NCBI RefSeq assembly: GCF_041438805.1
Contig: NZ_CP109190.1
Span: 3,410,001 to 3,474,000 of the forward strand
Reading direction: 5' to 3'
DNA from: Streptomyces sp. NBC_01707
GTDB lineage: Bacteria > Actinomycetota > Actinomycetes > Streptomycetales > Streptomycetaceae
Length of the DNA: 64,000 nucleotides
The notes below the pieces were generated by a model. That model made no database searches. It was given only the letters and a program-made list of their open reading frames with translations, and was not told the origin of the DNA. The translations under genes were made by a program, and so were the position numbers. Shown piece after piece: positions 52,849 to 63,983 of this stretch. Position 1 is the stretch's first letter. Each line of letters opens with the position of its first letter.

Positions 52849-55302
52849 TCAGCTCAGGGCCCGCTGCACCTCCACGGCCAGCTCCGCGGCCCGTACATCG
52901 GCCAACGGCTCGCCGTCCGCCCCTGTGACATAGAACGCGTCCACCGCGTTCGCCCCCAGCGTCGACACGTGCGCGCTGCGCACCCGCACCGCGCTCTGCT
53001 CCAGCGCCCGGCCGATCCGGTGCAGCAGTCCCGGGGCGTCCTGGGCCCTGACCTCGATCACCGTGGCCAGCCGGGAGCCGGCCGGTGCGACCGTCACCCG
53101 GGGCGGCGGAGCCTTCACCCCACGGCGCCGCGGATAGGCGGCTTCGCGTTCGGCGAGGCGGGCCCGGATGTCGAGGGAGCCGTCCAGGGCGCGTACGAGA
53201 TCGGCGCGGAGCCGGGTGGCCTGTGGCAGGGAGCCGTATTCGGCCGCCACCCGCCAGCTGAGCAGCAGGACGTCGACGCACTCGCCCAGCTCGGTGGGGA
53301 GCTCGACGGCCCGCAGGTCGGCAGCGCGGACGGTGAGGCGGTGCAGGGCGAGCACTCCGGCGGCGGCGGGCAGGACGCCGGGGCGGTCGGGGACGGCGAT
53401 GAGGAGTTCGACTCCGACGGGTTCCGGCTCGCCGTCACCGTCCGCGGGTTCCGCCTGGGCGTGCAGGGCGAGGACGGGTTCGCCGGTACGCAGTGCCTCG
53501 ATGGCGAGGCGTTCCTGCTCGGCGCTGGGCTCGGCCGGTTCGGGTTCGTCCGAGGTCTCGCCCGCGAGGACGGCGGCGACGCGCTTGACCAGGTCGGTGA
53601 CGAGGGAGGCGCGCCAGGTGGACCAGGCTGCGGGCCCGGTGGCCAGCGCGTCGGCCTCCGTGAGGGCGTGCAGGAGTTCCAGCGTGGACGTGGTCCCGAC
53701 AGCGGTGGCGACGGACCGGACGGTCGCCGGGTCGTCGAGGTCGCGGCGGGTGGCGGTCTCGACGAGCAGCAGATGGTGACGTACGAGGGTGGCGATGACG
53801 CCCACGTCGTGCTGGTCGAAGCCGATCCGGGCGGCGAGGTCGCGGGCGATGACCTCGCCGGCGACGGAGTGGTCGCCCGGCCAGCCCTTGCCGATGTCGT
53901 GCAGCAGGGCGGCGACGAGAAGGAGGTCGGGACGGCCGACGCGGCGGGTGAGGGAGGAGGCCCGGACGGCCGCCTCGACGAGGTGGCGGTCGACGGTCCA
54001 GGTGTGGACGGGGTTGCGCTGGGGCCGGCAGTGGACGCGTTCCCAGTCGGGCAGCAGCCGGGTGATCAGGCCTTCCGCTTCGAGGGCTTCCCAGACGGGG
54101 ATGGTGGCCTCGCCCGCGCCGAGCAGGGTGACGAGTTCCTCACGGGCCTCGGCGGGCCAGGGCACGGGCAGCGGGCGCGCGGCGGTGGCGAGGTGGCGTA
54201 CGACATGCCGGGAGATCGGCAGTTCCGACTGGGCGGCCGCGGCGGCCGCGCGCAGCACGAGCACCGGGTCGCGTTCGGGGCGGGCGGTGCGGGCGAGGAC
54301 GACTTCGCCGTCGGCCTCGACGACGCCGTCGGCGAGCGGGGTGCGCTCCGGGGCGGCCGCCTTGCCACCGCCCAGCATGGCGCGCAGCCGTGGGCGCACG
54401 GACCGGGCGCGGAGCACGCGGTTGACCTCGCGCCAGGTGACGTCGGTGGCGTACGAGACGGTGCGCGCGGCCTCGTACACCTGACGCAGCAATGCGTCGG
54501 CGTCGAGGAGGCCGAGGGCGGTGGCGACCTGGTCCTGTTCCTGGAGGGCGAGGCGGTCGGTGGCGCGGCCGGTGGTCAGGTGCAGGGCGTCGCGGGCGTC
54601 GAGGAGTACGCGGCGGGCCTCGGCGAGGCCTTCGCGGGGCGCGTCGGCGACCCAGGAGGCGGCGACGGCGCGCAGGGCGGTGGCGTCGCGCAGTCCGCCG
54701 CGGGCCTCCTTGAGGTCGGGTTCGAGGAGGAACTGGAGCTCGCCCTGGCGTTCGGCCCGCTCGCGGCAGAGTTCGTCGAGGGCCGGGAGGCGTTTGGGGG
54801 CGAGGTTGCGCCAGTCGGCGAGGATCGTGGTGCGCATCGCGGCGACCAGGCCGAGGTCTCCGGCGACGGGCCGGGCGTCGAGCAGTCCGAGCTGCACCTT
54901 GAGGTCCTCTTCCGCCGTCTTCCTGGCTTCGGCGGGGGTGCGTACGGAGTGATCGAGCGCGAGGCCGAGGTCCCAGACGGGGTACCAGATGCGGTCGGCG
55001 AGGGAGGCGATGGCGCCGGCGTCGGCATTGCCGTCGTGGAGCAGCAGGAGGTCGAGGTCGCTGCGCGGGGAGAGTTCGCCGCGGCCGTAGCCGCCGACGG
55101 CCACGAGGGCTGCGCCGCGGACGCCGGTCGCCTCGACGGCGGTGGTGAACAGGGCGGTCAGCCAGTCGTCGGTGAGTGAGGCGAGAGCCGCACGGCGCGG
55201 CGGCCCGGACTGCGCCTTCTCCTGGAGGAGGCGCAGTCGGGCCGCCGCGTAGCCGCTGGGTCCCGAGTCTTCGGAATCGGTGGTCACTTCAGTGCTCGTC
55301 AC
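52849..55302 (-). CDS. glnD: Bifunctional uridylyl/adenylyl transferase GlnD
   Basis: 817 residues: nucleotidyltransferase domain (VGGYGRGELSPRSDLDLLLL), HD domain (LLLVAALLHDIGKGWPGDHS, ligands in HD) and two C-terminal ACT domains. In Streptomyces it adenylylates GlnK in response to nitrogen, unlike the uridylylation in E. coli. The GTG at 55302 is preceded by AAAGG at 7 bases. It is the third gene of amtB-glnK-glnD. Confidence 0.95.
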   Translation of the reverse strand: MTSTEVTTDSEDSGPSGYAAARLRLLQEKAQSGPPRRAALASLTDDWLTALFTTAVEATGVRGAALVAVGGYGRGELSPRSDLDLLLLHDGNADAGAIASLADRIWYPVWDLGLALDHSVRTPAEARKTAEEDLKVQLGLLDARPVAGDLGLVAAMRTTILADWRNLAPKRLPALDELCRERAERQGELQFLLEPDLKEARGGLRDATALRAVAASWVADAPREGLAEARRVLLDARDALHLTTGRATDRLALQEQDQVATALGLLDADALLRQVYEAARTVSYATDVTWREVNRVLRARSVRPRLRAMLGGGKAAAPERTPLADGVVEADGEVVLARTARPERDPVLVLRAAAAAAQSELPISRHVVRHLATAARPLPVPWPAEAREELVTLLGAGEATIPVWEALEAEGLITRLLPDWERVHCRPQRNPVHTWTVDRHLVEAAVRASSLTRRVGRPDLLLVAALLHDIGKGWPGDHSVAGEVIARDLAARIGFDQHDVGVIATLVRHHLLLVETATRRDLDDPATVRSVATAVGTTSTLELLHALTEADALATGPAAWSTWRASLVTDLVKRVAAVLAGETSDEPEPAEPSAEQERLAIEALRTGEPVLALHAQAEPADGDGEPEPVGVELLIAVPDRPGVLPAAAGVLALHRLTVRAADLRAVELPTELGECVDVLLLSWRVAAEYGSLPQATRLRADLVRALDGSLDIRARLAEREAAYPRRRGVKAPPPRVTVAPAGSRLATVIEVRAQDAPGLLHRIGRALEQSAVRVRSAHVSTLGANAVDAFYVTGADGEPLADVRAAELAVEVQRALS

Positions 55303-55333
55303 CCAGCTGCCTTTCAGTTTGCGAGACCGTCGG

Positions 55334-57196
<1,863 letters not shown>

Positions 57197-57395
57197 TTAC
57201 GTCCCCATGAATCGTGAGTGGCGTATCCGGGGCCGGGCCCACCCTGCGGCCGGGGCCGCATACGGTGCGGTTACGACTCTGGAGTACGGGAACGGGAACG
57301 CGAACCGGCCACGCCGATCACCCACTGACCTGGCAAGGGGGAGCCGAGATCGGTCTGTCGGGGTGCTCGTCGTGGCCGGAGTGCTGGGTGCCCGG

Positions 57396-58871
57396 TCAGA
57401 TCGCCTCGGCGGTCTCGGGCAGCTGTTCGGTGAGCAGATCGGTGAGCCTGGCGACCTCGGGAATGTCTCCGAAGTCCCTGGCAGCGGTGTCGACGGTCTT
57501 GCGCAGCCGGGTGTTGACGCGCTCGGAGCGGACCTTCTTGGCTACCCGCAGGGCCTTTTCGGCCAGCAGCGTGGACTGTTCGGGTTCGCGCTTGAGGAGG
57601 TGCACCGTGGCGAGACCGACCAGGTTCAGTGCGTACGACCGCTGGTGCTCGTCGTCCTCACCGAAGAGCTCGACGGCCTTCTCCATGATCGGCTCGGCGA
57701 GCGAGGCGTACGTGGGACTCCGGCCGGCGACATAGGCGAGGTCACGGTACGAGTGGGAATTCTCGCCGTTGAGTTCGGCCTCGGAGAAGAAGCGGATCCA
57801 GTCGGGCTCGGGCTCGCCGTCGATCCCGGCGTCGAGGAAGGTGTCCTCGGCCATCCGGACGGCCCGCTTGCACTTGCTGGGCTGGCCCATGTTGGCGTAG
57901 GCGCGGGCCTCCATCGCATACAGCATGGCCTGGGTGCGCGGGGTGGCGCAGTCCCGGCTGCCGTACTGGGCGAGATGGATGAGTTCGAGGGCGTCGTCGG
58001 GCCGTCCCAGATGGATCATCTGGCGGCTCATGCTGGACAGGACGTAACTGCCGAGCGGTTTGTCGCCGGCCTCCTTGGCGGCGTGCAGCGCGAGGACGAA
58101 GTACTTCTGGGCGGTGGGCTGGAGTCCGACGTCGTAGCTCATCCAGCCCGCCAGCTCGGCGAGTTCGGCCGCGCACCGGAAGAGCCGCTTGGCGGTGGCC
58201 GCGGGCTGTGGTTCCTGCAACAGGTCGGTGACCTCGTGGAGTTGTCCCACGACGGCCTTGCGTCGCAGGCCACCGCCACACTGGGCGTCCCACTGGCGGA
58301 ACATCACGGTGGTGGACTCCAGCAGGTCGAGCTCGGGGCTGGAGAGGCGGGAGGGACGCCGGTCCGCCGCGGACGGCTCCGGGTCGGCCGGGGCCGCGGC
58401 GGCGACCGGAACCAGCCACCGCTGCATGGGTTCGATGAGGGCCGGACCCGCGGCGAGGGCGAGCGAGGTGCCGAGGAAGCCGCGACGGGCGAGCATCAGG
58501 TCGCTGCGGGAGAACTCGCTGAGCAGCGCGACGGTCTGCGGGCCCGCCCAGGGCAGGTCGACACCGGCCACCGACGGTGACTGATGGGCGGAGCGCAGCC
58601 CGAGGTCCTCGACGGCGACGACGGTGCCGAAGCGCTCCGAGAAGAGCTCGGAGAGGATGCGCGGAATCGGCTCACGCGGCTGTTCACCGTCGAGCCAGCG
58701 CCGGACCCGGGAGGTGTCCGTGCTGATGTGGTGGGCGCCCATCTGGCGCGCCCTGCGGTTCACCTGCCGTGCCAGCTCGCCCTTCGACCAGCCGCTGCGC
58801 ACGAACCATGATCCCAATTGCCCGTTGGGGCGCTTACCGGCATTCGAATCGCCTGCGCCGCTGCCACTCAC
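57396..58871 (-). CDS. nsdA: NsdA, negative regulator of sporulation and antibiotic production
   Basis: 491 residues from a GTG at 58871 with GGGGG 7 bases upstream. An N-terminal region with ARQVNRRARQMG is followed by a hydrophobic segment (RRGFLGTSLALAAGPALI) and then TPR-like helical repeats (about 220-460) such as AAELAELAGWMSYDVGLQ and EARAYANMGQPSKCKRAV. In S. coelicolor NsdA lies in the same place next to amtB and represses differentiation and antibiotic pathways. The frame upstream of the GTG is not coding. Confidence 0.87.
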   Translation of the reverse strand: MSGSGAGDSNAGKRPNGQLGSWFVRSGWSKGELARQVNRRARQMGAHHISTDTSRVRRWLDGEQPREPIPRILSELFSERFGTVVAVEDLGLRSAHQSPSVAGVDLPWAGPQTVALLSEFSRSDLMLARRGFLGTSLALAAGPALIEPMQRWLVPVAAAAPADPEPSAADRRPSRLSSPELDLLESTTVMFRQWDAQCGGGLRRKAVVGQLHEVTDLLQEPQPAATAKRLFRCAAELAELAGWMSYDVGLQPTAQKYFVLALHAAKEAGDKPLGSYVLSSMSRQMIHLGRPDDALELIHLAQYGSRDCATPRTQAMLYAMEARAYANMGQPSKCKRAVRMAEDTFLDAGIDGEPEPDWIRFFSEAELNGENSHSYRDLAYVAGRSPTYASLAEPIMEKAVELFGEDDEHQRSYALNLVGLATVHLLKREPEQSTLLAEKALRVAKKVRSERVNTRLRKTVDTAARDFGDIPEVARLTDLLTEQLPETAEAI

Positions 58872-59098
58872 TGGAACGCCCCCATCCCGCTGAATACGTG
58901 TCGCGCGAACCACTATCAGAATGCCGTGGGCCCAAGCCGTCCGTACGGCGGTTGCGCACCATCGAACAGGAAATCGACTTGCCTCCGGCATACCCATCGG
59001 CGCACATACTTCCATGGTTCGTGTACCGACGGTAATCCTACGATCACCCGCCCGGCGAGCGGGATTACAGAAACGCCACCATTCGCCACCCCATCGAA

Positions 59099-59110
59099 TG
59101 AACGCGTTCA
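59099..59110. promoter_or_regulatory. Perfect 12-bp palindrome in the nsdA divergent gap
   Basis: TGAACGCGTTCA is fully self-complementary. It lies in the 424-base gap 58872-59295 between divergent nsdA and the Prim-Pol-like gene. The gap is A+T-richer than its surroundings and has a TTGACA at 59129-59134, but I could not pair it with a good -10. It may be a regulator site; no other feature is recognised in the gap. Confidence 0.4.
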
Positions 59111-59295
59111 CCGTCGGGCGCGATTCACTTGACAGACGGCGATCAGTAGCAGACGCAGTGACGCACACAGGGGCGCGCGGACCGTGTCGCACCACCCGGC
59201 GTTCGTGCGCGCGCTGCCCGGTCGACGGGGCGACGGAATGTAACGACCGCACTCCGCGTCGTAACCACCGGCGAGCCGGACCCGTTGGAGGGGGC

Positions 59296-59997
59296 ATGGG
59301 CTTCACGATCGGCGGCATCCGTGAGATGCGATCCGGCGCACGGCGTCGAGGTCGCACGGCCGAGTGCACCGCGGTGGCCGAGTACACAGGGCTGTGGGGC
59401 TGGGCCGTCGCGCCGGGAGCCCGGGCCGCGGCCGGCCGCTGCTCGTGCGGCGACAACGGCTGCGCCGCCCCGGGCGCGCATCCTCTGGACTTCGCCGACG
59501 AGGTGCCCGCCGGCGCCACGCTGGCCATGGCGGCGAGCGCGTGGGCCGAGGTGCCGGGCGCGTCGATGCTGCTGCCGGTGGGGCGCACGTTCGACGTCCT
59601 CGATGTCGCCGAACCGGCCGGGCGCCGGGCGCTGGTGCGACTGGAGCGGATGGGTCTGCCGCTCGGCCCGGTGGCGGTGACCCCGTCCGGGCGGGCCCAG
59701 TTCTTCGTCGCGCCGGGCGCCGCCGCCGAACTTCCGCAGCTGCTGTACCGGATGGGCTGGGACGACGCGGATCTGGATCTGCGGGCGCTGGGCCCCGGCT
59801 GCCACATCACCGCCCCGCCGTCCGACGAGGGCGGTCTCGGTCCGGCCCGCTGGCTGCGTCCGCCGGTGCTCGACACGTCGGGCAGGCCGCCGCAGGCGCG
59901 GCTGCTGCTGGGCACGCTGGCCTACATCTGTCATCGCTCCCGGGGCCTGAAACCCCATTGCCGGACGGGCTCGAAGGCGAACCCGTCCGGCAATTGA
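59296..59997 (+). CDS. Degenerate Prim-Pol-like protein, core gene next to nsdA
   Basis: 233 residues. It resembles the N-terminal part of bifunctional primase/polymerases (CSCGDNGCAAPGAHPLD), but the catalytic acidic pair is only DVLD and the histidine motif is lost, so it is unlikely to be a polymerase. Conserved in Streptomyces beside nsdA. The reading frame runs through a terminator-type hairpin and ends in it, so the last 13 or so residues are coded by the hairpin. GGAGGGG precedes the ATG. Function unknown. Confidence 0.72.
   Translation: MGFTIGGIREMRSGARRRGRTAECTAVAEYTGLWGWAVAPGARAAAGRCSCGDNGCAAPGAHPLDFADEVPAGATLAMAASAWAEVPGASMLLPVGRTFDVLDVAEPAGRRALVRLERMGLPLGPVAVTPSGRAQFFVAPGAAAELPQLLYRMGWDDADLDLRALGPGCHITAPPSDEGGLGPARWLRPPVLDTSGRPPQARLLLGTLAYICHRSRGLKPHCRTGSKANPSGN
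59957..59994. terminator. Streptomyces-type terminator repeat after the Prim-Pol-like gene
   Basis: ATTGCCGGACGGG and CCCGTCCGGCAAT form a perfect 13-bp stem with a 12-base loop, followed by TGAGGAC. Near-identical hairpins are a frequent intergenic repeat family in Streptomyces. Here it overlaps the end of the coding frame. The gene is convergent with ftsY, so it probably serves both. Confidence 0.8.
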
Positions 59998-60028
59998 GGA
60001 CGACGGCGAGCGGGCGGACCCGCGGGCG

Positions 60029-61243
60029 TCAGTCGCCGATCAGCGCGTCGACGAACGCCTCCGGCTCGAACGGAGCCAGATCGTCCGGCCCCTCGCCCAG
60101 ACCCACCAGCTTCACCGGTACGCCCAGCTCGCGCTGGACGGCGATGACGATGCCGCCCTTGGCGGTGCCGTCCAGCTTGGTGAGGACGATGCCGGTGATG
60201 TCCACGACCTCGGCGAACACCCGGGCCTGAACCAGGCCGTTCTGCCCGGTCGTGGCGTCGAGGACGAGCAGGATCTCGTCGAGCGGGCCGTGCTTCTCGA
60301 CGACGCGCTTGACCTTGCCGAGCTCGTCCATGAGCCCGGTCTTGGTGTGCAGCCGGCCGGCGGTGTCGATGAGCACGACGTCGGCACCCTCGGCAATGCC
60401 TTCCTTCACCGCGTCGAAGGCGATCGACGCCGGGTCGCCGCCCTCGGGTCCGCGGACGGTGCGGGCACCGACGCGCTCGCCCCAGGTCTGGAGCTGGTCG
60501 GCGGCGGCGGCACGGAACGTGTCGGCGGCGCCGAGCACGACACTGCGGCCGTCGGCGACGAGGACCCGGGCCAGCTTGCCCGTGGTGGTGGTCTTGCCGG
60601 TGCCGTTGACACCGACGACCATGACGACGCCGGGGGTGTCGACGCCGCTCTCCGTCTTGACCGCACGGTCGAAGTCGGTGCCGAGCAGGGCGAGGAGCTC
60701 CTCGCGCAGCAGTGTGCGGAGCCCCTCCGGGGTACGGGTGCCGAGGACGCGGACGCGCTCGCGCAGCCGCTCCACCAGCTCCTGGGTGGGTGCGACGCCG
60801 ACATCGGCGGTGAGCAGGGTGTCCTCGATCTCCTCCCAGGTGCCCTCGTCCAGATTGTCGCGGGACAGGAGCGTGAGGAGCCCCTTGCCGAGGGTGCTCT
60901 GCGAGCGGGCGAGCCGGGCGCGCAGCCGTACGAGGCGGCCGGCGGTGGGCTCGGGGATCTCGAGCGCGGGGACAGCGGGTGCCTCCGGCTCGGCGACTGC
61001 CGGGGCTTCCGCGACGGGAGCCTGGGCGTCGGGGGGACCGACCTCCTCGATGGTGCGGCGCGGTTCCTCGCGCGGTGTCTCGGCTTCCTCGCCGACATGG
61101 GGTTCGGCGGGAGGAGTGAGGGTCGGCGTGCTCGACGGTGCCGGGGGCAGCTGCTTCTTCTTGCGGCCGCTGACCACGAGCCCGCTGACCAGGCCGGCCA
61201 CGACCAGGGCGGCGATGACTACAGCAAGGATGACGAATTCCAT
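60029..61243 (-). CDS. ftsY: SRP receptor FtsY
   Basis: 404 residues. An N-terminal membrane anchor (VILAVVIAALVVAGLVSGLV) and an acidic, proline-rich linker precede the NG domain with GVNGTGKTTTTGKLA, DTAGRLHTKTGLMDEL and TKLDGTAKGG. FtsY receives Ffh-ribosome complexes at the membrane. The ATG at 61243 gives the usual start; the longer frame is not coding. Divergent from the permease gene. Confidence 0.97.
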   Translation of the reverse strand: MEFVILAVVIAALVVAGLVSGLVVSGRKKKQLPPAPSSTPTLTPPAEPHVGEEAETPREEPRRTIEEVGPPDAQAPVAEAPAVAEPEAPAVPALEIPEPTAGRLVRLRARLARSQSTLGKGLLTLLSRDNLDEGTWEEIEDTLLTADVGVAPTQELVERLRERVRVLGTRTPEGLRTLLREELLALLGTDFDRAVKTESGVDTPGVVMVVGVNGTGKTTTTGKLARVLVADGRSVVLGAADTFRAAAADQLQTWGERVGARTVRGPEGGDPASIAFDAVKEGIAEGADVVLIDTAGRLHTKTGLMDELGKVKRVVEKHGPLDEILLVLDATTGQNGLVQARVFAEVVDITGIVLTKLDGTAKGGIVIAVQRELGVPVKLVGLGEGPDDLAPFEPEAFVDALIGD

Positions 61244-61339
61244 AACCCACCCAGTATCAGTCACGGCCGCACTCGCGGGCGGCACCGGAGGATCACCCCG
61301 GAATCCGACGAGACGTTATGCACCTTTTGGCGGTAAAGG

Positions 61340-61345
61340 TACGAT
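61340..61345 (+). promoter_or_regulatory. -10 element TACGAT of a probable leaderless permease transcript
   Basis: TACGAT is followed by exactly 7 bases and then the GTG at 61353, the same spacing as at 43334 and 19002. No ribosome site precedes the GTG (AAAGG is 15 bases away). The -35 is weak. Confidence 0.5.
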
Positions 61346-61352
61346 CCCGTTC

Positions 61353-62723
61353 GTGGAGACCCGCGGCCTGGAACCCGTCCCCGACAGCGAGCGCACCGGT
61401 CGGGTCCGCACCCTCTTCCCCACCTGGGCCGCCGCCAACATGACCGTCCTGCTGCTCACCGTGGGCGCCGGGCTCGTCGTCTTCAGCGGCCTGAATCTCT
61501 GGCAGGTACTGATCGTCGCGATCACAGCGCCCGCCGTCAGTTACGGACTCGTCGGCCTCGTCTCGGTCGCCGGGCAGCGGGGCGGTGCGCCGGGCATGGC
61601 GCTCTCCCGGGCCGTCTTCGGACAGCGCGGCAATCTGCTGCCCGGTGCGCTGATCTGGATCGCCCGCTGGGGCTGGGAAACGGTGAACGCGGTCACCGGC
61701 GCGTACGCCCTGCTGGCCGTGCTCGATCTGCTGTTCTCCGTCCGCTCCACCACGACGCTGGGCATGGCGGTGCTGGTGGCCTTCGTGGCGATCAGCTTTC
61801 TGGTGTCCGGGATCGGGGCGGGGGCACTGCGGGCGTGCTCCATCTGGTCGGCGTATCTATTCGGCGGGTTCAGTGTCCTCGTGCTGATCCATCTGGGGGT
61901 CGGGACCGACTGGCGGGCCGTACTGGACCGACCGGCCGGACCGACTGCGCCGATGATCGCCGGGATCGGCACGCTGGCGGCCGGCGGCATCAGCTGGGTG
62001 CCGTCCGCCCCGGACTTCACCCGCTACCTGCCGCGCGCCACTCCCCGTCGGGCGGTGGTCGGGGCGACCGTGGGCGGTGCGGTGCTGGTCTCGCTGCCGC
62101 TGGTGCTGATGGGTGCGGTGATGGCGGTGGCCACTCCGGGCCTGGCCACCAGCAGCGATCCGGTCTCCTTCATCGGCACACTGCTGCCGGACTGGATCTC
62201 GGTGCCTTATCTGCTGATTGCCGTGGCGGGAATGGTGCTGATCAACGCGATGTCGATGTATTCGGCCGGTTTCACCGCGCAGACGCTGGGATTCATGATC
62301 CCGCGAACCTGGGCGGTCGGGGTGAATGCGGCCATCAGTGTTCTTCTCGGCGGGTTTCTGATGCTGGCGACGAGCAGCTTCATCGGTCCGTTCGTCTCTT
62401 TTCTGACGTTGCTCGCGGTGACGTTCTCCGCCTGGATCGGTGTCTTCGGCGTGGATCTGCTGCGGGGGCGCACCTACGATGCGGCGGCCCTGCTGGACAC
62501 CTCTCCGGCCGGGGCCTACTGGTACACCGGCGGCTTCTCCGTACCCGCCGTGGCCGCGTGGGGTTCAGGGCTGGTGGTCGGGCTGCTGCTGACCGGTGTG
62601 GAGTGGTTCACCGGCCCGCTCGCCACCACCTGGATCGGGCGCCACGGCCTGGGCTGGGCGGCCACCATCGCCGTCTCCGGCACCCTGTACGCCCTGCTGC
62701 CGCGCCCGGCCGGGTTGCGGTGA
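61353..62723 (+). CDS. Cytosine/purine permease (NCS1 family)
   Basis: 456 residues with about twelve membrane helices. NCS1-type features include the N-terminal FPTWAAANM motif, WETVNAVTGAYALL, FTRYLPRATPRRAVVGATVGG and VDLLRGRTYD. It should import cytosine, purines, allantoin or a related compound with protons or sodium. The gene is single and lies between ftsY and a MITE-like element. The GTG was chosen as the first in-frame start with a -10 in the correct place. Confidence 0.88.
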   Translation: METRGLEPVPDSERTGRVRTLFPTWAAANMTVLLLTVGAGLVVFSGLNLWQVLIVAITAPAVSYGLVGLVSVAGQRGGAPGMALSRAVFGQRGNLLPGALIWIARWGWETVNAVTGAYALLAVLDLLFSVRSTTTLGMAVLVAFVAISFLVSGIGAGALRACSIWSAYLFGGFSVLVLIHLGVGTDWRAVLDRPAGPTAPMIAGIGTLAAGGISWVPSAPDFTRYLPRATPRRAVVGATVGGAVLVSLPLVLMGAVMAVATPGLATSSDPVSFIGTLLPDWISVPYLLIAVAGMVLINAMSMYSAGFTAQTLGFMIPRTWAVGVNAAISVLLGGFLMLATSSFIGPFVSFLTLLAVTFSAWIGVFGVDLLRGRTYDAAALLDTSPAGAYWYTGGFSVPAVAAWGSGLVVGLLLTGVEWFTGPLATTWIGRHGLGWAATIAVSGTLYALLPRPAGLR

Positions 62724-62776
62724 CGGCGCACCCCTACACTTCTGACGCCATGTCAGCTACTGTCCCGGCGCGCCCA

Positions 62777-62992
62777 GGGTCTTCGTTCGGATCAGGCTGT
62801 CAGGGAGCGGCCCGCCGCGCAGCGGCTGATGTCACCGTGGTGCGTGCGGCTGCAAGGCGGAGGAAGGAGCCCACGCGGAGCGCATGGGGTCTCCCCTGCT
62901 CGATCGAAGCCGAGAGCTCGGGGAAGACCCACGACAACGCGGCAGATCCGCGTGCCGGCCCCCGCCGCCAGCATGATCCGAACGAGAGGCCC
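62777..62992. mobile_element. MITE-like repeat element, copy 2
   Basis: 216 bases closely related to 30501-30724 over their whole length. The left end GGGTCTTCGTTCGGATCAGG and right end ATGATCCGAACGAGAGGCCC form an inverted repeat; the last 22 bases of both copies are identical. It has no coding frame. It lies 31 bases before the next gene, so the element may supply or block its promoter. It fills most of the 300-base gap. Confidence 0.75.
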
Positions 62993-63023
62993 CAGCCCAC
63001 CCGGTGAAAAGGGGACACCCGTC

Positions 63024-63983
63024 ATGGCCTTCACAGTGGTCCGGTTCAATCTCGTCGATCCCGCCGCCACCCCCGACTCCCTCTCGGCCCGCTACCGTGC
63101 GGCGCTGGAGATGGCCGCCTACGCCGACCTGCACGGTGTCGACACCGTGCAGACCGAGGAACACCACGGTGCCGCCGACTCCTGGCTGCCCTCCCCCTTC
63201 GTCTTCGCAGGATCGGTCTTCGGCGCCACGAAGCGGATCGCGGTCACCGTCTCGGCGATGATCGGCCCGCTGCACGACCCGCTGCGGCTTGCGGAGGACA
63301 TGGCGGTCCTCGATCTGCTGAGCGGGGGCCGGCTGGTGACGGTCGCGGGCATCGGATACCGGCCCGAGGAGTACGAACAGGCGGGCGTCGAGTGGGGCAG
63401 GCGCGGCCGGCTCCAGGACGAGCTGCTGGAGACCTTGTTGCGGGCGTGGACCGGCGAACCGTTCCCGTACCGCGGCCGTACGGTCCAGGTCACTCCGCGC
63501 CCGTACACCCAGCCGCATCCGCTGCTGCTGGTGGGGGGCAGCTCGCGGGCCGCGGCGCGGCGGGCGGCCCGGCTGGGGCTGCCCTTCTTCCCGAGCGCCC
63601 ATCTGCCCGAGCTGGAGGCGTACTACCACGAGCAACGCGCGGTCCACGGCACGGAGGGGTTCTGCATGATGCCGGCGGTCGAGACGCCGTTGCTTCATGT
63701 CTCGGAGGACCCCGATCGGACCTGGGCCGAGTACGGTCAGCACTTCCTGCACGAGGCACGGACGTACGCCTCCTGGCAGTCGAAGGACATCCGCTCGGCC
63801 GTGCGCTCGGCGGCCACGACGGTGGCGCAGCTACGGGACGAAGGCGTCTACCGGGTCGTCACCCCGCAGCAGCTGGCGGCACTGGAGGCGGACAGCCTGG
63901 TGCTGCATCCGCTGTGCGGTGGGATGCCGGTCGAGGAGGGGTGGCGCAGCCTGCGTCTGTTCTGCGACGCGCTCGCACGATGA
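63024..63983 (+). CDS. LLM-class flavin-dependent oxidoreductase (luciferase-like)
   Basis: 319 residues with a TIM-barrel luciferase-like fold: TEEHHGAADSW near the N-terminus, RIAVTVSAMIGPLHDPLRLAEDMAVLDLLSGGR (about 72-104, given as the family hallmark), then GIGYRPEEYE and LLLVGGSSRAAARRAARLG. It probably uses FMN or F420. The substrate is unknown. AGGGG lies 8 bases before the ATG at 63024. The start of the longer open frame, inside the MITE copy, is not used. Confidence 0.88.
   Translation: MAFTVVRFNLVDPAATPDSLSARYRAALEMAAYADLHGVDTVQTEEHHGAADSWLPSPFVFAGSVFGATKRIAVTVSAMIGPLHDPLRLAEDMAVLDLLSGGRLVTVAGIGYRPEEYEQAGVEWGRRGRLQDELLETLLRAWTGEPFPYRGRTVQVTPRPYTQPHPLLLVGGSSRAAARRAARLGLPFFPSAHLPELEAYYHEQRAVHGTEGFCMMPAVETPLLHVSEDPDRTWAEYGQHFLHEARTYASWQSKDIRSAVRSAATTVAQLRDEGVYRVVTPQQLAALEADSLVLHPLCGGMPVEEGWRSLRLFCDALAR

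Noticed and set aside
51565..55179. 1204-codon + strand frame
   Set aside because: It is antisense to ffh and glnD; GC-rich codon bias of the real genes keeps the opposite frame open.
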